This document shows positions 8,782-17,550 of a stretch of DNA of 64,000 bases, piece after piece. Each line of letters begins with the position of its first letter. The first letter of the stretch is position 1. Made by a program: the position numbers and the translations under genes. The notes under the pieces were generated by a model. It did no database searches. It was not told the DNA's origin and saw only the letters and a list, made by a program, of their open reading frames with translations. The DNA is from Bacteroides cellulosilyticus. Its GTDB lineage: Bacteria; Bacteroidota; Bacteroidia; Bacteroidales; Bacteroidaceae. The stretch spans positions 2,476,001 through 2,540,000 of the forward strand of contig NZ_CP081903.1 of the NCBI RefSeq assembly GCF_020091405.1, in the 5' to 3' direction.

Positions 8782-9801
8782 ATGAAAAAAAGTGTTCAAT
8801 TGATCGCCCTGGTGGCCGTTGCTCTGCTGAGCTCATGCGGCGGCGGAGAGAAAGACAAGGCTGCAACTGAAAAGGTAGATGAAAAACCGAGAGTAAAACT
8901 GGCTGCTGTAATGGCACGTCCTGTAGACCAGATCCAGGAATATACCGCTACTGTCCAGGCAGAAGTGAAAAATAATATCGCTCCTTCTTCCCCGGTGCGT
9001 ATCGATCAGATATTTGTGGAAGTGGGTGACCGTGTATCTAAAGGTCAGAAATTGGTGCAGATGGATGCTGCCAACCTGAAACAAGCTAAGTTCCGTTTGG
9101 ACAATCAGGAAATAGAGTTCAAGCGTACCGACGAATTATATAAGGTGGGCGGTACTTCCAAATCAGAATGGGATGCAGCCAAAATGGCATTGGACGTACA
9201 GAAGACAACGTATAAGAATCTGTTGGAAAATACTGCGTTGCTCAGCCCCATCAATGGTGTGGTGACGGCTCGTAATTACGATAACGGCGATATGTACAGT
9301 GGAGGTGATCCGGTGTTGGTAGTAGAGCAAATCACTCCGGTGAAACTGATGATCAACGTTTCCGAAGGCTACTTTGCGAAAGTAAAGAAGGGCTCTCCCG
9401 TAGCTGTTAAGGTAGACGTGTATGGTGATGAAGAGTTTGAAGGAACGATAAATCTGGTTTATCCGACCATTGATTCGAATACCCGTACTTTCCCTGTTGA
9501 AGTGCGTTTAACTAACCGTGACCAGAAAGTCCGTCCGGGTATGTTTGCACGTGTAACACTGAACTTCGGAACACAGGAGCACGTAGTTGTGCCCGATTTG
9601 GCTATTGTGAAACGTGCCGGTTCCGGCGACCGCTATGTATATGTATATAAGGACGGAAAAGTTTCTTATAACAAAGTTGAACTGGGACGTCGTATGGATA
9701 CGGAATATGAGTTGATTTCCGGTGTGGATAACAATTCACAGGTGGTCGTTGCAGGACAGTCCAAGTTGGCTGATGGCGTAGAAGTAGAGGTAGAGAAATA
9801 A
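8782..9801 (+). CDS. RND efflux periplasmic adaptor (membrane fusion protein)
   Basis: A 339-aa HlyD/AcrA-like adaptor linking the inner-membrane pump to the TolC-like channel. A lipoprotein signal is present (LLSSCGGG, Cys near residue 19). The order is lipoyl half, short alpha-hairpin (about residues 85-150), second lipoyl half (LLSPINGVVTARNYDNGDMY), beta-barrel, and membrane-proximal domain. The hairpin is short, as in many HAE-type systems. It lies 24 bp after the tolC-like gene and 111 bp before the pump gene; that gap is filled by an inverted repeat. Confidence 0.93.
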   Translation: MKKSVQLIALVAVALLSSCGGGEKDKAATEKVDEKPRVKLAAVMARPVDQIQEYTATVQAEVKNNIAPSSPVRIDQIFVEVGDRVSKGQKLVQMDAANLKQAKFRLDNQEIEFKRTDELYKVGGTSKSEWDAAKMALDVQKTTYKNLLENTALLSPINGVVTARNYDNGDMYSGGDPVLVVEQITPVKLMINVSEGYFAKVKKGSPVAVKVDVYGDEEFEGTINLVYPTIDSNTRTFPVEVRLTNRDQKVRPGMFARVTLNFGTQEHVVVPDLAIVKRAGSGDRYVYVYKDGKVSYNKVELGRRMDTEYELISGVDNNSQVVVAGQSKLADGVEVEVEK

Positions 9802-9806
9802 TTATA

Positions 9807-9900
9807 AATGAAGAATTAAGAATTAAGAATGAAGAATCTGGTTGTGCAACGCAGTCTTGCCGCAGGGTAATTCTTCATTCTTCATTTTTCATTCTTAATT
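9807..9900. repeat. intergenic inverted repeat, copy 2 (adaptor-RND junction)
   Basis: Arms of 31 bp (9807-9837 and 9870-9900) with a few mismatches, built of AATGAAGAATTAAG-like units, with a 32-nt GC-richer loop. It is related to the element at 2104-2172 in arm sequence, loop composition and placement, ending 12 nt before the next start codon. Confidence 0.85.
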
Positions 9901-9912
9901 AAAAGAAATAAC

Positions 9913-12900
9913 ATGAGTTTATACGAAGGAGCGGTTAAAAAACCGATTATGACCTCGCTCTGCTTTTTGGCAGTAGCGATATTTGGTCTGTTCTCTTTGT
10001 CGAAATTACCGGTGGACCTTTACCCGGATATCGAGACCAACACCATTATGGTGATGACTTCCTATGCGGGAGCCAGTGCGTCGGATATTGAGAACAATGT
10101 GACCCGTCCGTTAGAAAATACGCTGAATTCTGTCAGCAACCTGAAACATATTACTTCCAGATCTTCAGAGAATATCTCTGTGATAACATTGGAGTTCGAA
10201 TATGGATATGATATTGACGTGCTGACGAATGATGTGCGTGATAAACTGGATATGGTAAGCTCTCAGCTTCCCGATGAAGTGGAGACACCTATTATCTTTA
10301 AGTTCAGTACGGACATGATTCCTATCCTGCTGCTTTCTGTTCAGGCGGAAGAGAGTCAGCCGGCACTTTATAAAATATTGGACGACAACATCGTAAATCC
10401 GCTGGCTCGTGTGCCGGGTGTGGGTACGGTGTCTATCTCCGGTGCACCCAAACGTGAGGTGAATGTCTATTGTGATCCTAACAAACTGGATGCTTATAAC
10501 CTTTCAGTGGAGACCATCAGTTCTATTATTAGTGCTGAAAACCGCAATACACCGGGTGGTACCTTCGATGTGGGAAACAATACCTATTCACTCCGTGTGG
10601 AGGGAGAGTTTAAGGACCCCAAGGAGATGGCGAACATTGTGGTGGGCACGCACAACGGAGCTTCCGTTTATCTGCGCGATGTGGCAACAGTGGTAGACTC
10701 TGTGGAAGAACGTGCGCAGAAGACGTATAGTAATGGTGTACAAGGTGCTATGATTGTGGTACAGAAGCAATCCGGTGCCAATTCTGTGGCTATTTCGCAA
10801 AAAGTAATTGATATGCTGCCACAGTTGCAGAAATCGTTACCGAGTGACGTGAAACTGGGCATCATTGTCAATACTTCCGATAACATTCTGAATACCATTG
10901 ACAGTTTGGAAGAGACTATCATGTACGCTATGTTGTTCGTAATCCTGGTAGTGTTTGTATTCCTGGGACGTTGGCGTGCTACGGTTATTATCTGTATCAC
11001 TATCCCGATGTCATTGGTAGCCTCATTTATCTATTTGGGTATTATAGACGGCGGTTCGCTGAATATTATTTCGCTCTCTTGTCTTTCCATTGCTATCGGT
11101 AATGTGGTGGACGATGCTATTGTAGTGCTTGAGAATGTGACGACCCATATTGAACGAGGGTCCGAGCCGAAGCAGGCAGCGGTTCATGCCACGAATGAGG
11201 TGGCCATCTCCGTTATTGCCTCTACGCTGACCATGATTGCGGTATTCTTCCCGCTGACTATGGTGAGCGGTATGTCCGGTGTATTGTTCCGCCAGTTGGG
11301 TTGGATGATGTGTGTGATCATGACTGTTTCTACTATTTCGGCTTTGTCATTTACACCGATGATGTGTGCGCAACTCCTGCGCTTGCAAAAGAAGCAGAGC
11401 AAGTGGTTCATCGCTTTCTATAAGCCGATTCAGCGTGCGCTCGATGCACTCGATGTGTGGTATCAGAACCGTCTGGATTGGGCTGTACGCCATCGTATAA
11501 CTGTTATGATCGGTTGTGCTGCTTTCTTTGTGGCAAGTTTGTTCTGCGCCAAGTATATTGGTACGGAGTTTTTCCCGGCAGCTGATAATAGCCGTATTGG
11601 TGTGAACTTGCAACTTCCCATCGGTGCCCGTGTAGAGCGTGCACAAGCATTGGCTTCGGAACTGACGGAAAAGTGGATGAAGCGTTACGAAGGTGTGATG
11701 AAGGTTTGTAACTATACGGTGGGACAGGCCGATTCGGACAATACTTTCGCTTCTATGCAGGATAATGGTAGCCATATTATCAGCTTTAATATCAGTTTGG
11801 TGAGTCCGGGCGATCGTGATGTAAAGCTGGAGACGGTCTGCGACGAAATGCGTGAAGACCTGAAGGCTTATCCTGAATTGGATAAAGCGCAGGTAATCCT
11901 TGGTGGTAGTACCGGTGGTATGAGTGCCCAGGCCAGTGCCGACTTTGAGGTATATGGTTATGATTTTACCGCAACAGATAAAGTCTCGGCTGAACTGAAA
12001 GAGAAACTGCTGAATGTAAAAGGCGTGAGTGAGGTAAACATCAGCCGTCAGGATTACCAGCCTGAATATCAGGTAGACTTTGATCGTGAGAAATTAGCAT
12101 TACATGGACTGAATCTGTCGACCGCTTCCGGTTATCTTCGTAACCGCGTGAACGGAGCCTTAGCTTCTTATTATCGTGAGGACGGTGATGAGTACGATAT
12201 CCGTGTACGTTATGCTCCCGAGTTCCGTACAAAGATTGAAGATTTGGAGAACATTCTTATCTATACACCTTCCGGTGAAGGTATCCGCGTGAAGGACCTC
12301 GGTAAAGTAGTTGAGCGTTCTGCTCCTCCCACCATCGAGCGTAAGGACCGTGAACGTATTGTGACTGTATCCGCTGTTATTTCGGGAGTTCCATTAGGTG
12401 ACGTAGTGGCCGATGGTAATGCCATTATCGATAAAATGGACTTGCCGAGTGGTATTTCTATCCAGATTTCAGGTTCGTACGAGGACCAGCAGGATTCATT
12501 CTCCGATTTGGGTACGCTGGCTGTACTGATCATCATTCTGGTATTTATTGTAATGGCCGCCCAGTTTGAGTCTTTGAGTTATCCGTTCATTATCATGTTC
12601 TCCATTCCGTTTGCATTCAGCGGTGTGTTGATGGCACTCTTCTTTACGGGCACAAACCTGAACGTAATGAGTTTGTTGGGTGGAATCATGTTGATTGGTA
12701 TTGTGGTAAAGAATGGTATCGTGTTGATCGACTACATTACACTTTGCCGTGAGCGTGGCATGTCGGTGATTCACTCTGTGGTTACGGCAGGCCGTAGCCG
12801 TCTGCGTCCGGTATTGATGACCACACTGACTACTATCCTTGGTATGGTGCCGATGGCTGTAGGGCAGGGTGAAGGTGCCGAGATGTGGCGTCCGCTGGGT

Positions 12901-13083
12901 GTGGCTGTAATTGGTGGCTTGACGGTATCTACCATCTTGACGCTGATTCTGGTTCCCGTTCTCTACTGTTCGTTTGCCGGTATCGGTATCAGGCGCAAAC
13001 GTGGCAAAATCAAGAAAGACCGTGAACTGAACGATTACTATCAGACTCATAAGGAGAAAATGACGAAACCCAGAAAACAGTGA
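9913..13083 (+). CDS. RND-family inner-membrane efflux transporter
   Basis: A 1056-aa proton-driven RND pump of the HAE1-like class. The usual layout is visible: TM1 near residues 10-30, a large periplasmic porter loop, TM2-6 (about 335-500), a second porter loop, and TM8-12 (about 860-1030). The TM4 motif [13 protein letters not shown] near residues 396-408 carries the paired Asp residues of the proton relay found in AcrB/HAE1 pumps. Substrate cannot be read from the sequence; the CzcA metal-type signature was not noticed. It forms an operon with tetR, the outer-membrane channel and adaptor before it and a PII-like gene after it. Confidence 0.94.
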   Translation: MSLYEGAVKKPIMTSLCFLAVAIFGLFSLSKLPVDLYPDIETNTIMVMTSYAGASASDIENNVTRPLENTLNSVSNLKHITSRSSENISVITLEFEYGYDIDVLTNDVRDKLDMVSSQLPDEVETPIIFKFSTDMIPILLLSVQAEESQPALYKILDDNIVNPLARVPGVGTVSISGAPKREVNVYCDPNKLDAYNLSVETISSIISAENRNTPGGTFDVGNNTYSLRVEGEFKDPKEMANIVVGTHNGASVYLRDVATVVDSVEERAQKTYSNGVQGAMIVVQKQSGANSVAISQKVIDMLPQLQKSLPSDVKLGIIVNTSDNILNTIDSLEETIMYAMLFVILVVFVFLGRWRATVIICITIPMSLVASFIYLGIIDGGSLNIISLSCLSIAIGNVVDDAIVVLENVTTHIERGSEPKQAAVHATNEVAISVIASTLTMIAVFFPLTMVSGMSGVLFRQLGWMMCVIMTVSTISALSFTPMMCAQLLRLQKKQSKWFIAFYKPIQRALDALDVWYQNRLDWAVRHRITVMIGCAAFFVASLFCAKYIGTEFFPAADNSRIGVNLQLPIGARVERAQALASELTEKWMKRYEGVMKVCNYTVGQADSDNTFASMQDNGSHIISFNISLVSPGDRDVKLETVCDEMREDLKAYPELDKAQVILGGSTGGMSAQASADFEVYGYDFTATDKVSAELKEKLLNVKGVSEVNISRQDYQPEYQVDFDREKLALHGLNLSTASGYLRNRVNGALASYYREDGDEYDIRVRYAPEFRTKIEDLENILIYTPSGEGIRVKDLGKVVERSAPPTIERKDRERIVTVSAVISGVPLGDVVADGNAIIDKMDLPSGISIQISGSYEDQQDSFSDLGTLAVLIIILVFIVMAAQFESLSYPFIIMFSIPFAFSGVLMALFFTGTNLNVMSLLGGIMLIGIVVKNGIVLIDYITLCRERGMSVIHSVVTAGRSRLRPVLMTTLTTILGMVPMAVGQGEGAEMWRPLGVAVIGGLTVSTILTLILVPVLYCSFAGIGIRRKRGKIKKDRELNDYYQTHKEKMTKPRKQ

Positions 13084-13126
13084 GAATAATTACGAATTAC
13101 GAATTACAAATTACGATGAACTGTAT

Positions 13127-13224
13127 AATTCGTAATTCATAATTCGTAATTCATAATTCGTAATTCATATATTATATATCATAATTTGTAATTCATATAT
13201 TATATATCATAATTCGTAATTAAT
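13127..13224. repeat. seven-unit 14-bp tandem array abutting a start codon
   Basis: Seven consecutive 14-bp units from 13127 to 13224: three copies AATTCGTAATTCAT, then ATATTATATATCAT, AATTTGTAATTCAT, ATATTATATATCAT and AATTCGTAATTAAT. The last unit ends on the base before the ATG at 13225. The inverse motif (ATTACGAATTACGAATTAC) occurs at 13089-13107, so the transcript can fold back. Confidence 0.9.
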
Positions 13225-13518
13225 ATGAAGTCAGTATTTATAACATTCGACCAGGCATTCTTTGAGCGTATCATGGCGTTGCTCGACCGCCAGGGTTGCC
13301 GTGGATTCAGCTATTGGCAGCAAGTGCAGGGACGTGGCAGCAAGACGGGTGAGCCGCACTATGGCAGTCATGCATGGCCCAGCATGTGCTCTGCTATTAT
13401 TACTATTGTAGACGAAGCTAAAGTAGATCCGTTGCTCGATGCACTCCATCAGATGGACGAGGAGACTCAGCAACTCGGTCTCCGGGCATTTGTCTGGAAC
13501 ATTGAGAAGACGATATAG
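13225..13518 (+). CDS. small PII-like (GlnB-fold) protein of the efflux operon
   Basis: A 97-aa soluble protein with no signal peptide. Its pattern beta (KSVFITFD), helix (AFFERIMALLDRQG), beta, long Gly/Ser/His-rich loop GRGSKTGEPHYGSHAWP (about residues 36-52, where the PII T-loop sits), beta (SAIITIVD), helix (VDPLLDALHQMDEE), beta (LRAFVWNIE) fits the PII/GlnB ferredoxin-like fold. This is inference from secondary-structure order. It follows the RND gene in the same direction. PII-like proteins accompany metal RND pumps in other bacteria (for example DUF3240 next to Cus-type pumps), so a role in sensing for the pump is plausible but unproven. The start is the ATG directly after the 14-bp array. 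Confidence 0.75.
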   Translation: MKSVFITFDQAFFERIMALLDRQGCRGFSYWQQVQGRGSKTGEPHYGSHAWPSMCSAIITIVDEAKVDPLLDALHQMDEETQQLGLRAFVWNIEKTI

Positions 13519-13519
13519 T

Positions 13520-13608
13520 TGTGAGCGCATCGTTCTAGCAGGCTAGGACGGCGCGTCCCAGGGTGCGTGAGCGGTGTGTCCCAGCAGGCTAGGACGTACC
13601 GCTCACAA
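13520..13608. other. GC-rich double hairpin region after the PII-like gene
   Basis: Two copies of AGCAGGCTAGGACG (about 13538 and 13583) lie in a segment bounded by TTGTGAGCG and CGCTCACAA. The right half forms a hairpin with perfect 9-bp base GTGAGCGGT/ACCGCTCAC and further pairing above; the left half forms a weaker hairpin. No coding sequence is apparent. The base composition differs sharply from the AT-rich flanks. Confidence 0.65.
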
Positions 13609-13625
13609 ATGACGGGGAATGAGGA

Positions 13626-13665
13626 AGAAAGGGAAATCTTACAAAACGTGAAGATTTCCCTTTCT
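13626..13665 (+). terminator. strong intrinsic terminator
   Basis: Perfect 15-bp arms (13626-13640, 13651-13665) with a 10-nt loop followed by a T run. It ends the tetR-RND-PII operon and lies just before the promoter of the SGNH/MBOAT operon. Confidence 0.9.
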
Positions 13666-13681
13666 TTTTATGTCTTTTCTC

Positions 13682-13690
13682 TATCTTTGC
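13682..13690 (+). promoter_or_regulatory. Bacteroides -7 element for the SGNH/MBOAT operon
   Basis: TATCTTTGC matches TAnnTTTGC. It places transcription start near 13697, so the message for the first SGNH gene would have a very short leader and any start codon before 13697 would not be transcribed. Confidence 0.6.
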
Positions 13691-13699
13691 AAATCCTTT

Positions 13700-15082
13700 A
13701 TGGACAACATGGAAAAGAATTATCTGAAATATACTTGCATTTGGGCATTGATTATATTGGCGGGCTTGTTACTGATGTACTTCCTGCCCGGTTTTACGGT
13801 AGGTGAACATGTGATGAGGCGTGTCGACTTGCTGGGTGACGTGCGTACTCAGAAAGATATTGCGGAAGAACCGGATAGTTTGTTTCCGCCCCCGCCGAAG
13901 GTGAAACCTGCTTTTGTGGATACCTGCCGTGCGGGTATGACGTGCATTGAAGACTACAGCGACTCCACTCTGCGTGGCATGACACCTTTTTACCGGGCTT
14001 TGGATGAATTGGCGCAACGCCCCCGCCGGGTACGTATTGCCGTTTTCGGAGATTCCTTCATTGAAGCGGATATTCTTACTGCGGATTTGCGCAATATGTT
14101 GCAGGATAAATATGGTGGTTGTGGAGTAGGCTTTGTTACCATTACTTCTATGACCAGCGGATTCCGCCCTACCGTGCGCCACTCGTTTGGTGGTTGGCAA
14201 AGCCATTCTGTAATGGATTCTACTTTCTTTGATCGCAAAAAGCAAGGTATTTCCGGACATTACTTTGTTCCCCGTCCCGGTGCTTATGTGGAACTGAAGG
14301 GACAGAATAAATATGCTTCCCATCTGGATACCTGTGAACAGGCTTCTATCTTCTTTTATAGTAAAGGAGAAGTCACCCTTTCTGTGAATGTCAACCGGAA
14401 CGAAAAGCAAACCCGTACTTTTCTGGCTACAGATGATTTGCAGGAAATGCAAGTGGATGGAAATATCGGTTCTGTCCGTTGGACGGTTGATGAGGCGGAT
14501 TCTACCTTATTCTATGGTTTGGCTATGGATGGTAAAAAAGGAATTATCCTGGATAATTTCTCTTTGCGCGGCAGTTCGGGCTTATCCTTGCGTTCTATTC
14601 CTGTGTGGATGATGCATGAATTTAATGAGCAGCGTCCTTACGATCTGATTATCTTGCAATATGGATTGAACGTTGCTACTGAACGTGGGCGGAATTATGA
14701 CAAATACATTGCAGGTATGCAGACTACTATTGATCATTTGAAGGATGCATTTCCACAAGCAGGTATCTTGATAGTCAGCGTAGGAGACCGGGATTATAAG
14801 ACGGAAGATGGTACTCTACGCACAATGCCCGGCATTAAAAATCTGGTGCGTTACCAACAAAATCTGGCGGCAGATAACGACATTGCTTTCTGGAATATGT
14901 TCGAAGCAATGGGAGGAGAGGGAAGCATGGCGAATCTGGTACATGCCAAGCCTTCTTTGGCGAATTATGACTATACGCATATTAATTTCCGGGGAGGTAA
15001 GCACCTGGCAGGCCTACTTTATGAAGCGCTTGTGTATGGAAAGGAACAGTACGACAGGAGGAGGGCTTATGAAGCGGAATAA
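13700..15082 (+). CDS. SGNH/GDSL-family membrane-anchored hydrolase or O-acetyltransferase partner
   Basis: About 460 aa with an N-terminal membrane anchor (YTCIWALIILAGLLLMYFLPGF) and an SGNH domain: block I GDSF near residue 117 (AVFGDSFIEAD), and the block V DYTHINFRGG near residue 424 with the catalytic-type Asp-x-x-His spacing. It starts a three-gene set with a second SGNH protein and an MBOAT protein, which recalls AlgI/AlgJ-type systems where an MBOAT moves acetyl groups across the membrane and SGNH proteins transfer them to a glycan. The frame is open to 13670, but the promoter at 13682-13690 favours ATG 13700 (or 13709). Function is inferred from family and context. Confidence 0.8.
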   Translation: MDNMEKNYLKYTCIWALIILAGLLLMYFLPGFTVGEHVMRRVDLLGDVRTQKDIAEEPDSLFPPPPKVKPAFVDTCRAGMTCIEDYSDSTLRGMTPFYRALDELAQRPRRVRIAVFGDSFIEADILTADLRNMLQDKYGGCGVGFVTITSMTSGFRPTVRHSFGGWQSHSVMDSTFFDRKKQGISGHYFVPRPGAYVELKGQNKYASHLDTCEQASIFFYSKGEVTLSVNVNRNEKQTRTFLATDDLQEMQVDGNIGSVRWTVDEADSTLFYGLAMDGKKGIILDNFSLRGSSGLSLRSIPVWMMHEFNEQRPYDLIILQYGLNVATERGRNYDKYIAGMQTTIDHLKDAFPQAGILIVSVGDRDYKTEDGTLRTMPGIKNLVRYQQNLAADNDIAFWNMFEAMGGEGSMANLVHAKPSLANYDYTHINFRGGKHLAGLLYEALVYGKEQYDRRRAYEAE

Positions 15083-15117
15083 TAGAATAAAAATCGTATT
15101 GGAGGTTTCAAAAGCAT

Positions 15118-15200
15118 ATTTTTCATCCGCAGATAACACGGAAAACGCAGATTTTAAATATAAGAATCCGTGTTATCCGTGTTATCTGCGGATGAAAAAT
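15118..15200. repeat. perfect 24-bp inverted repeat containing a start codon
   Basis: Arms 15118-15141 and 15177-15200 are exact reverse complements (core CATCCGCAGATAACACGG / CCGTGTTATCTGCGGATG), with a 35-nt loop that also holds a direct repeat of CCGTGTTAT. The preferred start codon of the next gene, ATG 15192, lies inside the right arm. Confidence 0.92.
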
Positions 15201-16082
15201 CTCTTTATCACAACTTTGTTTCTTCTATACTTTTTCCCGCTTCATGCCCAGGACCCTATTCCATCCTGTCCTCTAATTAGCAAAGTCACAGCAAATTGTG
15301 ACACACTTCGTTCCTATTCCCAGCGTACGGATACTGTTGCCGTTCCTCAAATAGCTTTTCCTTCCGGCTTTCAGCAACTTGGTGAAAATGAGTTGACGGA
15401 TAGCCTTGGCATCCTCAATCCTTTTTGGGAAAAGTTACGTCTGTTACATGCCGGCTTTTCTACAGATACCATCCGTATCGTACATATCGGTGACAGCCAT
15501 ATCCGTGGACGTATCTTGCCCCGTACTACCGGAACGCTGCTGACAGAAACTTTTGGTGCTATCTCTTATATCGATATGGGTATCAATGGCGCTTTTTGTA
15601 CCACCTTTACCCGTCCCGACCGTATTTCTGATATTGCCGCCCTGCATCCCGACCTGGTTATACTTTCTTTCGGAACGAACGAAAGCCATAACCGACGTTA
15701 TAACACCCTGTTGCACTACCGACAAATGGATGAACTGGTGCGTATGCTTCGCGACAGTCTGCCCAATGTACCCTTACTGATGACAACTCCTCCCGGTTCC
15801 TACGACAGTTTCCGGAAAAGTCGCCGCCGCCGCACCTATTCCATTAATCCCCGTACTGCTATTGCCGTAGAAACCATGCGTCGCTTTGCTGATGACAACG
15901 GTCTTGCCGTGTGGGATATGTACGAAGCGGTGGGAGGGAGACAGCGTGCTTGTCTGAACTGGCAGGAAGCAAAATTGATGCGTCCGGACCATGTACATTA
16001 TCTTCCCGAAGGATATGTACTGCAAGGTGAATTGTTTTATCAAGCTCTTTTAAAAGCCTATAATGATTATGTGGGATATTGA
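15192..16082 (+). CDS. secreted SGNH/GDSL-family protein
   Basis: A 296-aa protein with signal peptide MKNLFITTLFLLYFFPLHAQ and an SGNH domain: HIGDSH near residue 98-103, GTNES (block III-like), and C-terminal RPDHVHYLPEGY with DxxH. It probably works with the preceding SGNH protein and the MBOAT in periplasmic O-acetylation or deacetylation of a glycan. The frame is open far upstream (to 14808) and an ATG at 15069 overlaps the end of the preceding gene, but the signal peptide begins at 15192. That ATG is buried in a perfect inverted repeat, so initiation may depend on melting by ribosomes or on the upstream ATG. Its end overlaps the MBOAT start by 20 bp. Confidence 0.85.
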   Translation: MKNLFITTLFLLYFFPLHAQDPIPSCPLISKVTANCDTLRSYSQRTDTVAVPQIAFPSGFQQLGENELTDSLGILNPFWEKLRLLHAGFSTDTIRIVHIGDSHIRGRILPRTTGTLLTETFGAISYIDMGINGAFCTTFTRPDRISDIAALHPDLVILSFGTNESHNRRYNTLLHYRQMDELVRMLRDSLPNVPLLMTTPPGSYDSFRKSRRRRTYSINPRTAIAVETMRRFADDNGLAVWDMYEAVGGRQRACLNWQEAKLMRPDHVHYLPEGYVLQGELFYQALLKAYNDYVGY

Positions 16083-17550
16083 CTTTAACCGTCTGCGAGA
16101 CGTATTCGTTTATGACCCGCAAGCGCCGATGATATTCAGTAGCGGCATTTTCTTGTGGTTGTTTGCAGCATTTATACTGGTTTATCTGCTGTTGCAACGC
16201 CGTCTGACTGCACGCTTGTTGTTTGTTACCGCATTCTCCTATTATTTTTATTATAAAAGTAGCGGAACTTACTTTTTCCTGCTGGCACTTGTCACGGTAA
16301 GCGATTTCTTTATTGCTCGTTTTATGGCAGGTACTTCCGTAGGCTGGAAACGTAAGGCAAGTGTTGTGCTTAGCCTTGCTATTAATCTTGGTTTGCTTGC
16401 ATACTTCAAATATACTAATTTTCTGGGAGATGTCTTTGCTTCGCTGGTAGGCGGTACGTTTCATCATTACGATATATTCCTTCCTGTGGGCATTTCTTTC
16501 TTTACTTTCCAGTCACTTAGCTATACCATTGATGTTTATCGCAAAGATATAACTCCTCTTACTAATTTGCTGGATTATGCTTTTTACGTATCCTTCTTCC
16601 CACAATTGGTGGCAGGCCCTATTGTACGTGCCCGTGACTTTATCCCACAGATACGCCGTCCTTTGTTCGTATCCCATGAGATGTTCGGAAGGGGGATATT
16701 CCTGATTGCAAGCGGTCTGTTCAAGAAAGCGATTATTTCGGATTATATCAGTGTGAACTTTGTAGAACGTATTTTTGATAATCCTACGCTCTATTCCGGA
16801 GTAGAGAATCTGATGGGTGTTTATGGATATGCCTTGCAAATCTATTGCGACTTTTCCGGATACAGTGATATGGCTATCGGAATAGCCTTGTTGTTAGGTT
16901 TTCATTTTAATAAGAACTTTGATTCTCCTTATAAGTCCGCTTCCATTACAGAGTTTTGGCGGCGATGGCACATTTCGCTTTCCAGTTGGCTGAAAGATTA
17001 TCTCTATATATCTTTGGGTGGAAACCGGAAAGGAAAGATTCGCCAGTATGCCAATCTTGTCATTACCATGTTTTTGGGTGGTTTGTGGCATGGGGCTTCC
17101 TGGAACTTTGTCATTTGGGGATTGTTCCATGGTATTGCTTTGGCGGCACATAAATTCTGGATGACATTGACCGGAAGAAAGAAAGGAGAAGAAAGCCACG
17201 GCATCCGCCGTTTCTTCGGTATACTGATCACATTCCACTTTGTTTGTTTCTGCTGGATATTCTTCCGTAATGTGGACTTTTCCACTTCTTTGGATATGAT
17301 CAAACAGATCTGTACCACTTTCCGTCCGCAACTTTTCCCGCAACTGATTGCAGGCTATTGGGAAGTGTTTGCACTGATGGCATTGGGTTTCTTTCTGCAT
17401 TTCTGCCCTGATCGTTGGGAGAACGCTTGCTGTAAAACAGTAACCCGCCTTCCCCTTATGGGAAAGGCGGCTCTGATGCTTGCTTTAATTTACTTGGTAA
17501 TCCAGATGAAGAGTACGGAGATTCAGCCTTTCATTTACTTCCAGTTCTGA
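16063..17550 (+). CDS. MBOAT-family O-acyltransferase (AlgI-like)
   Basis: A 495-aa polytopic inner-membrane protein. The MBOAT signature is clear: GGLWHGASWNFVIWG with the catalytic-type His near residue 343, preceded by the conserved FWRRWHISLSSWLKDYLYISLGGNRKG block and the DFSGYSDMAIG segment. AlgI-type MBOATs bring acyl groups across the membrane for modification of exported glycans. The start overlaps the preceding SGNH gene by 20 bp (ATG at 16063, alternative 16069), indicating one operon. Its 3' end overlaps tail-to-tail by 20 bp with the minus-strand gene ending at 17531. The glycan target is not apparent from the context. Confidence 0.92.
   Translation: MIMWDIDFNRLRDVFVYDPQAPMIFSSGIFLWLFAAFILVYLLLQRRLTARLLFVTAFSYYFYYKSSGTYFFLLALVTVSDFFIARFMAGTSVGWKRKASVVLSLAINLGLLAYFKYTNFLGDVFASLVGGTFHHYDIFLPVGISFFTFQSLSYTIDVYRKDITPLTNLLDYAFYVSFFPQLVAGPIVRARDFIPQIRRPLFVSHEMFGRGIFLIASGLFKKAIISDYISVNFVERIFDNPTLYSGVENLMGVYGYALQIYCDFSGYSDMAIGIALLLGFHFNKNFDSPYKSASITEFWRRWHISLSSWLKDYLYISLGGNRKGKIRQYANLVITMFLGGLWHGASWNFVIWGLFHGIALAAHKFWMTLTGRKKGEESHGIRRFFGILITFHFVCFCWIFFRNVDFSTSLDMIKQICTTFRPQLFPQLIAGYWEVFALMALGFFLHFCPDRWENACCKTVTRLPLMGKAALMLALIYLVIQMKSTEIQPFIYFQF

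Noticed and set aside
12496..13050. 184-codon minus-strand frame inside the first RND gene
   Set aside because: Same antisense shadow pattern (Gln, His and Thr rich); lies in the last membrane segments of the pump.
14808..15191. Upstream extension of the second SGNH gene
   Set aside because: It overlaps the first SGNH gene out of frame, and the signal peptide clearly begins at 15192; only ATG 15069 is kept as a formal alternative.
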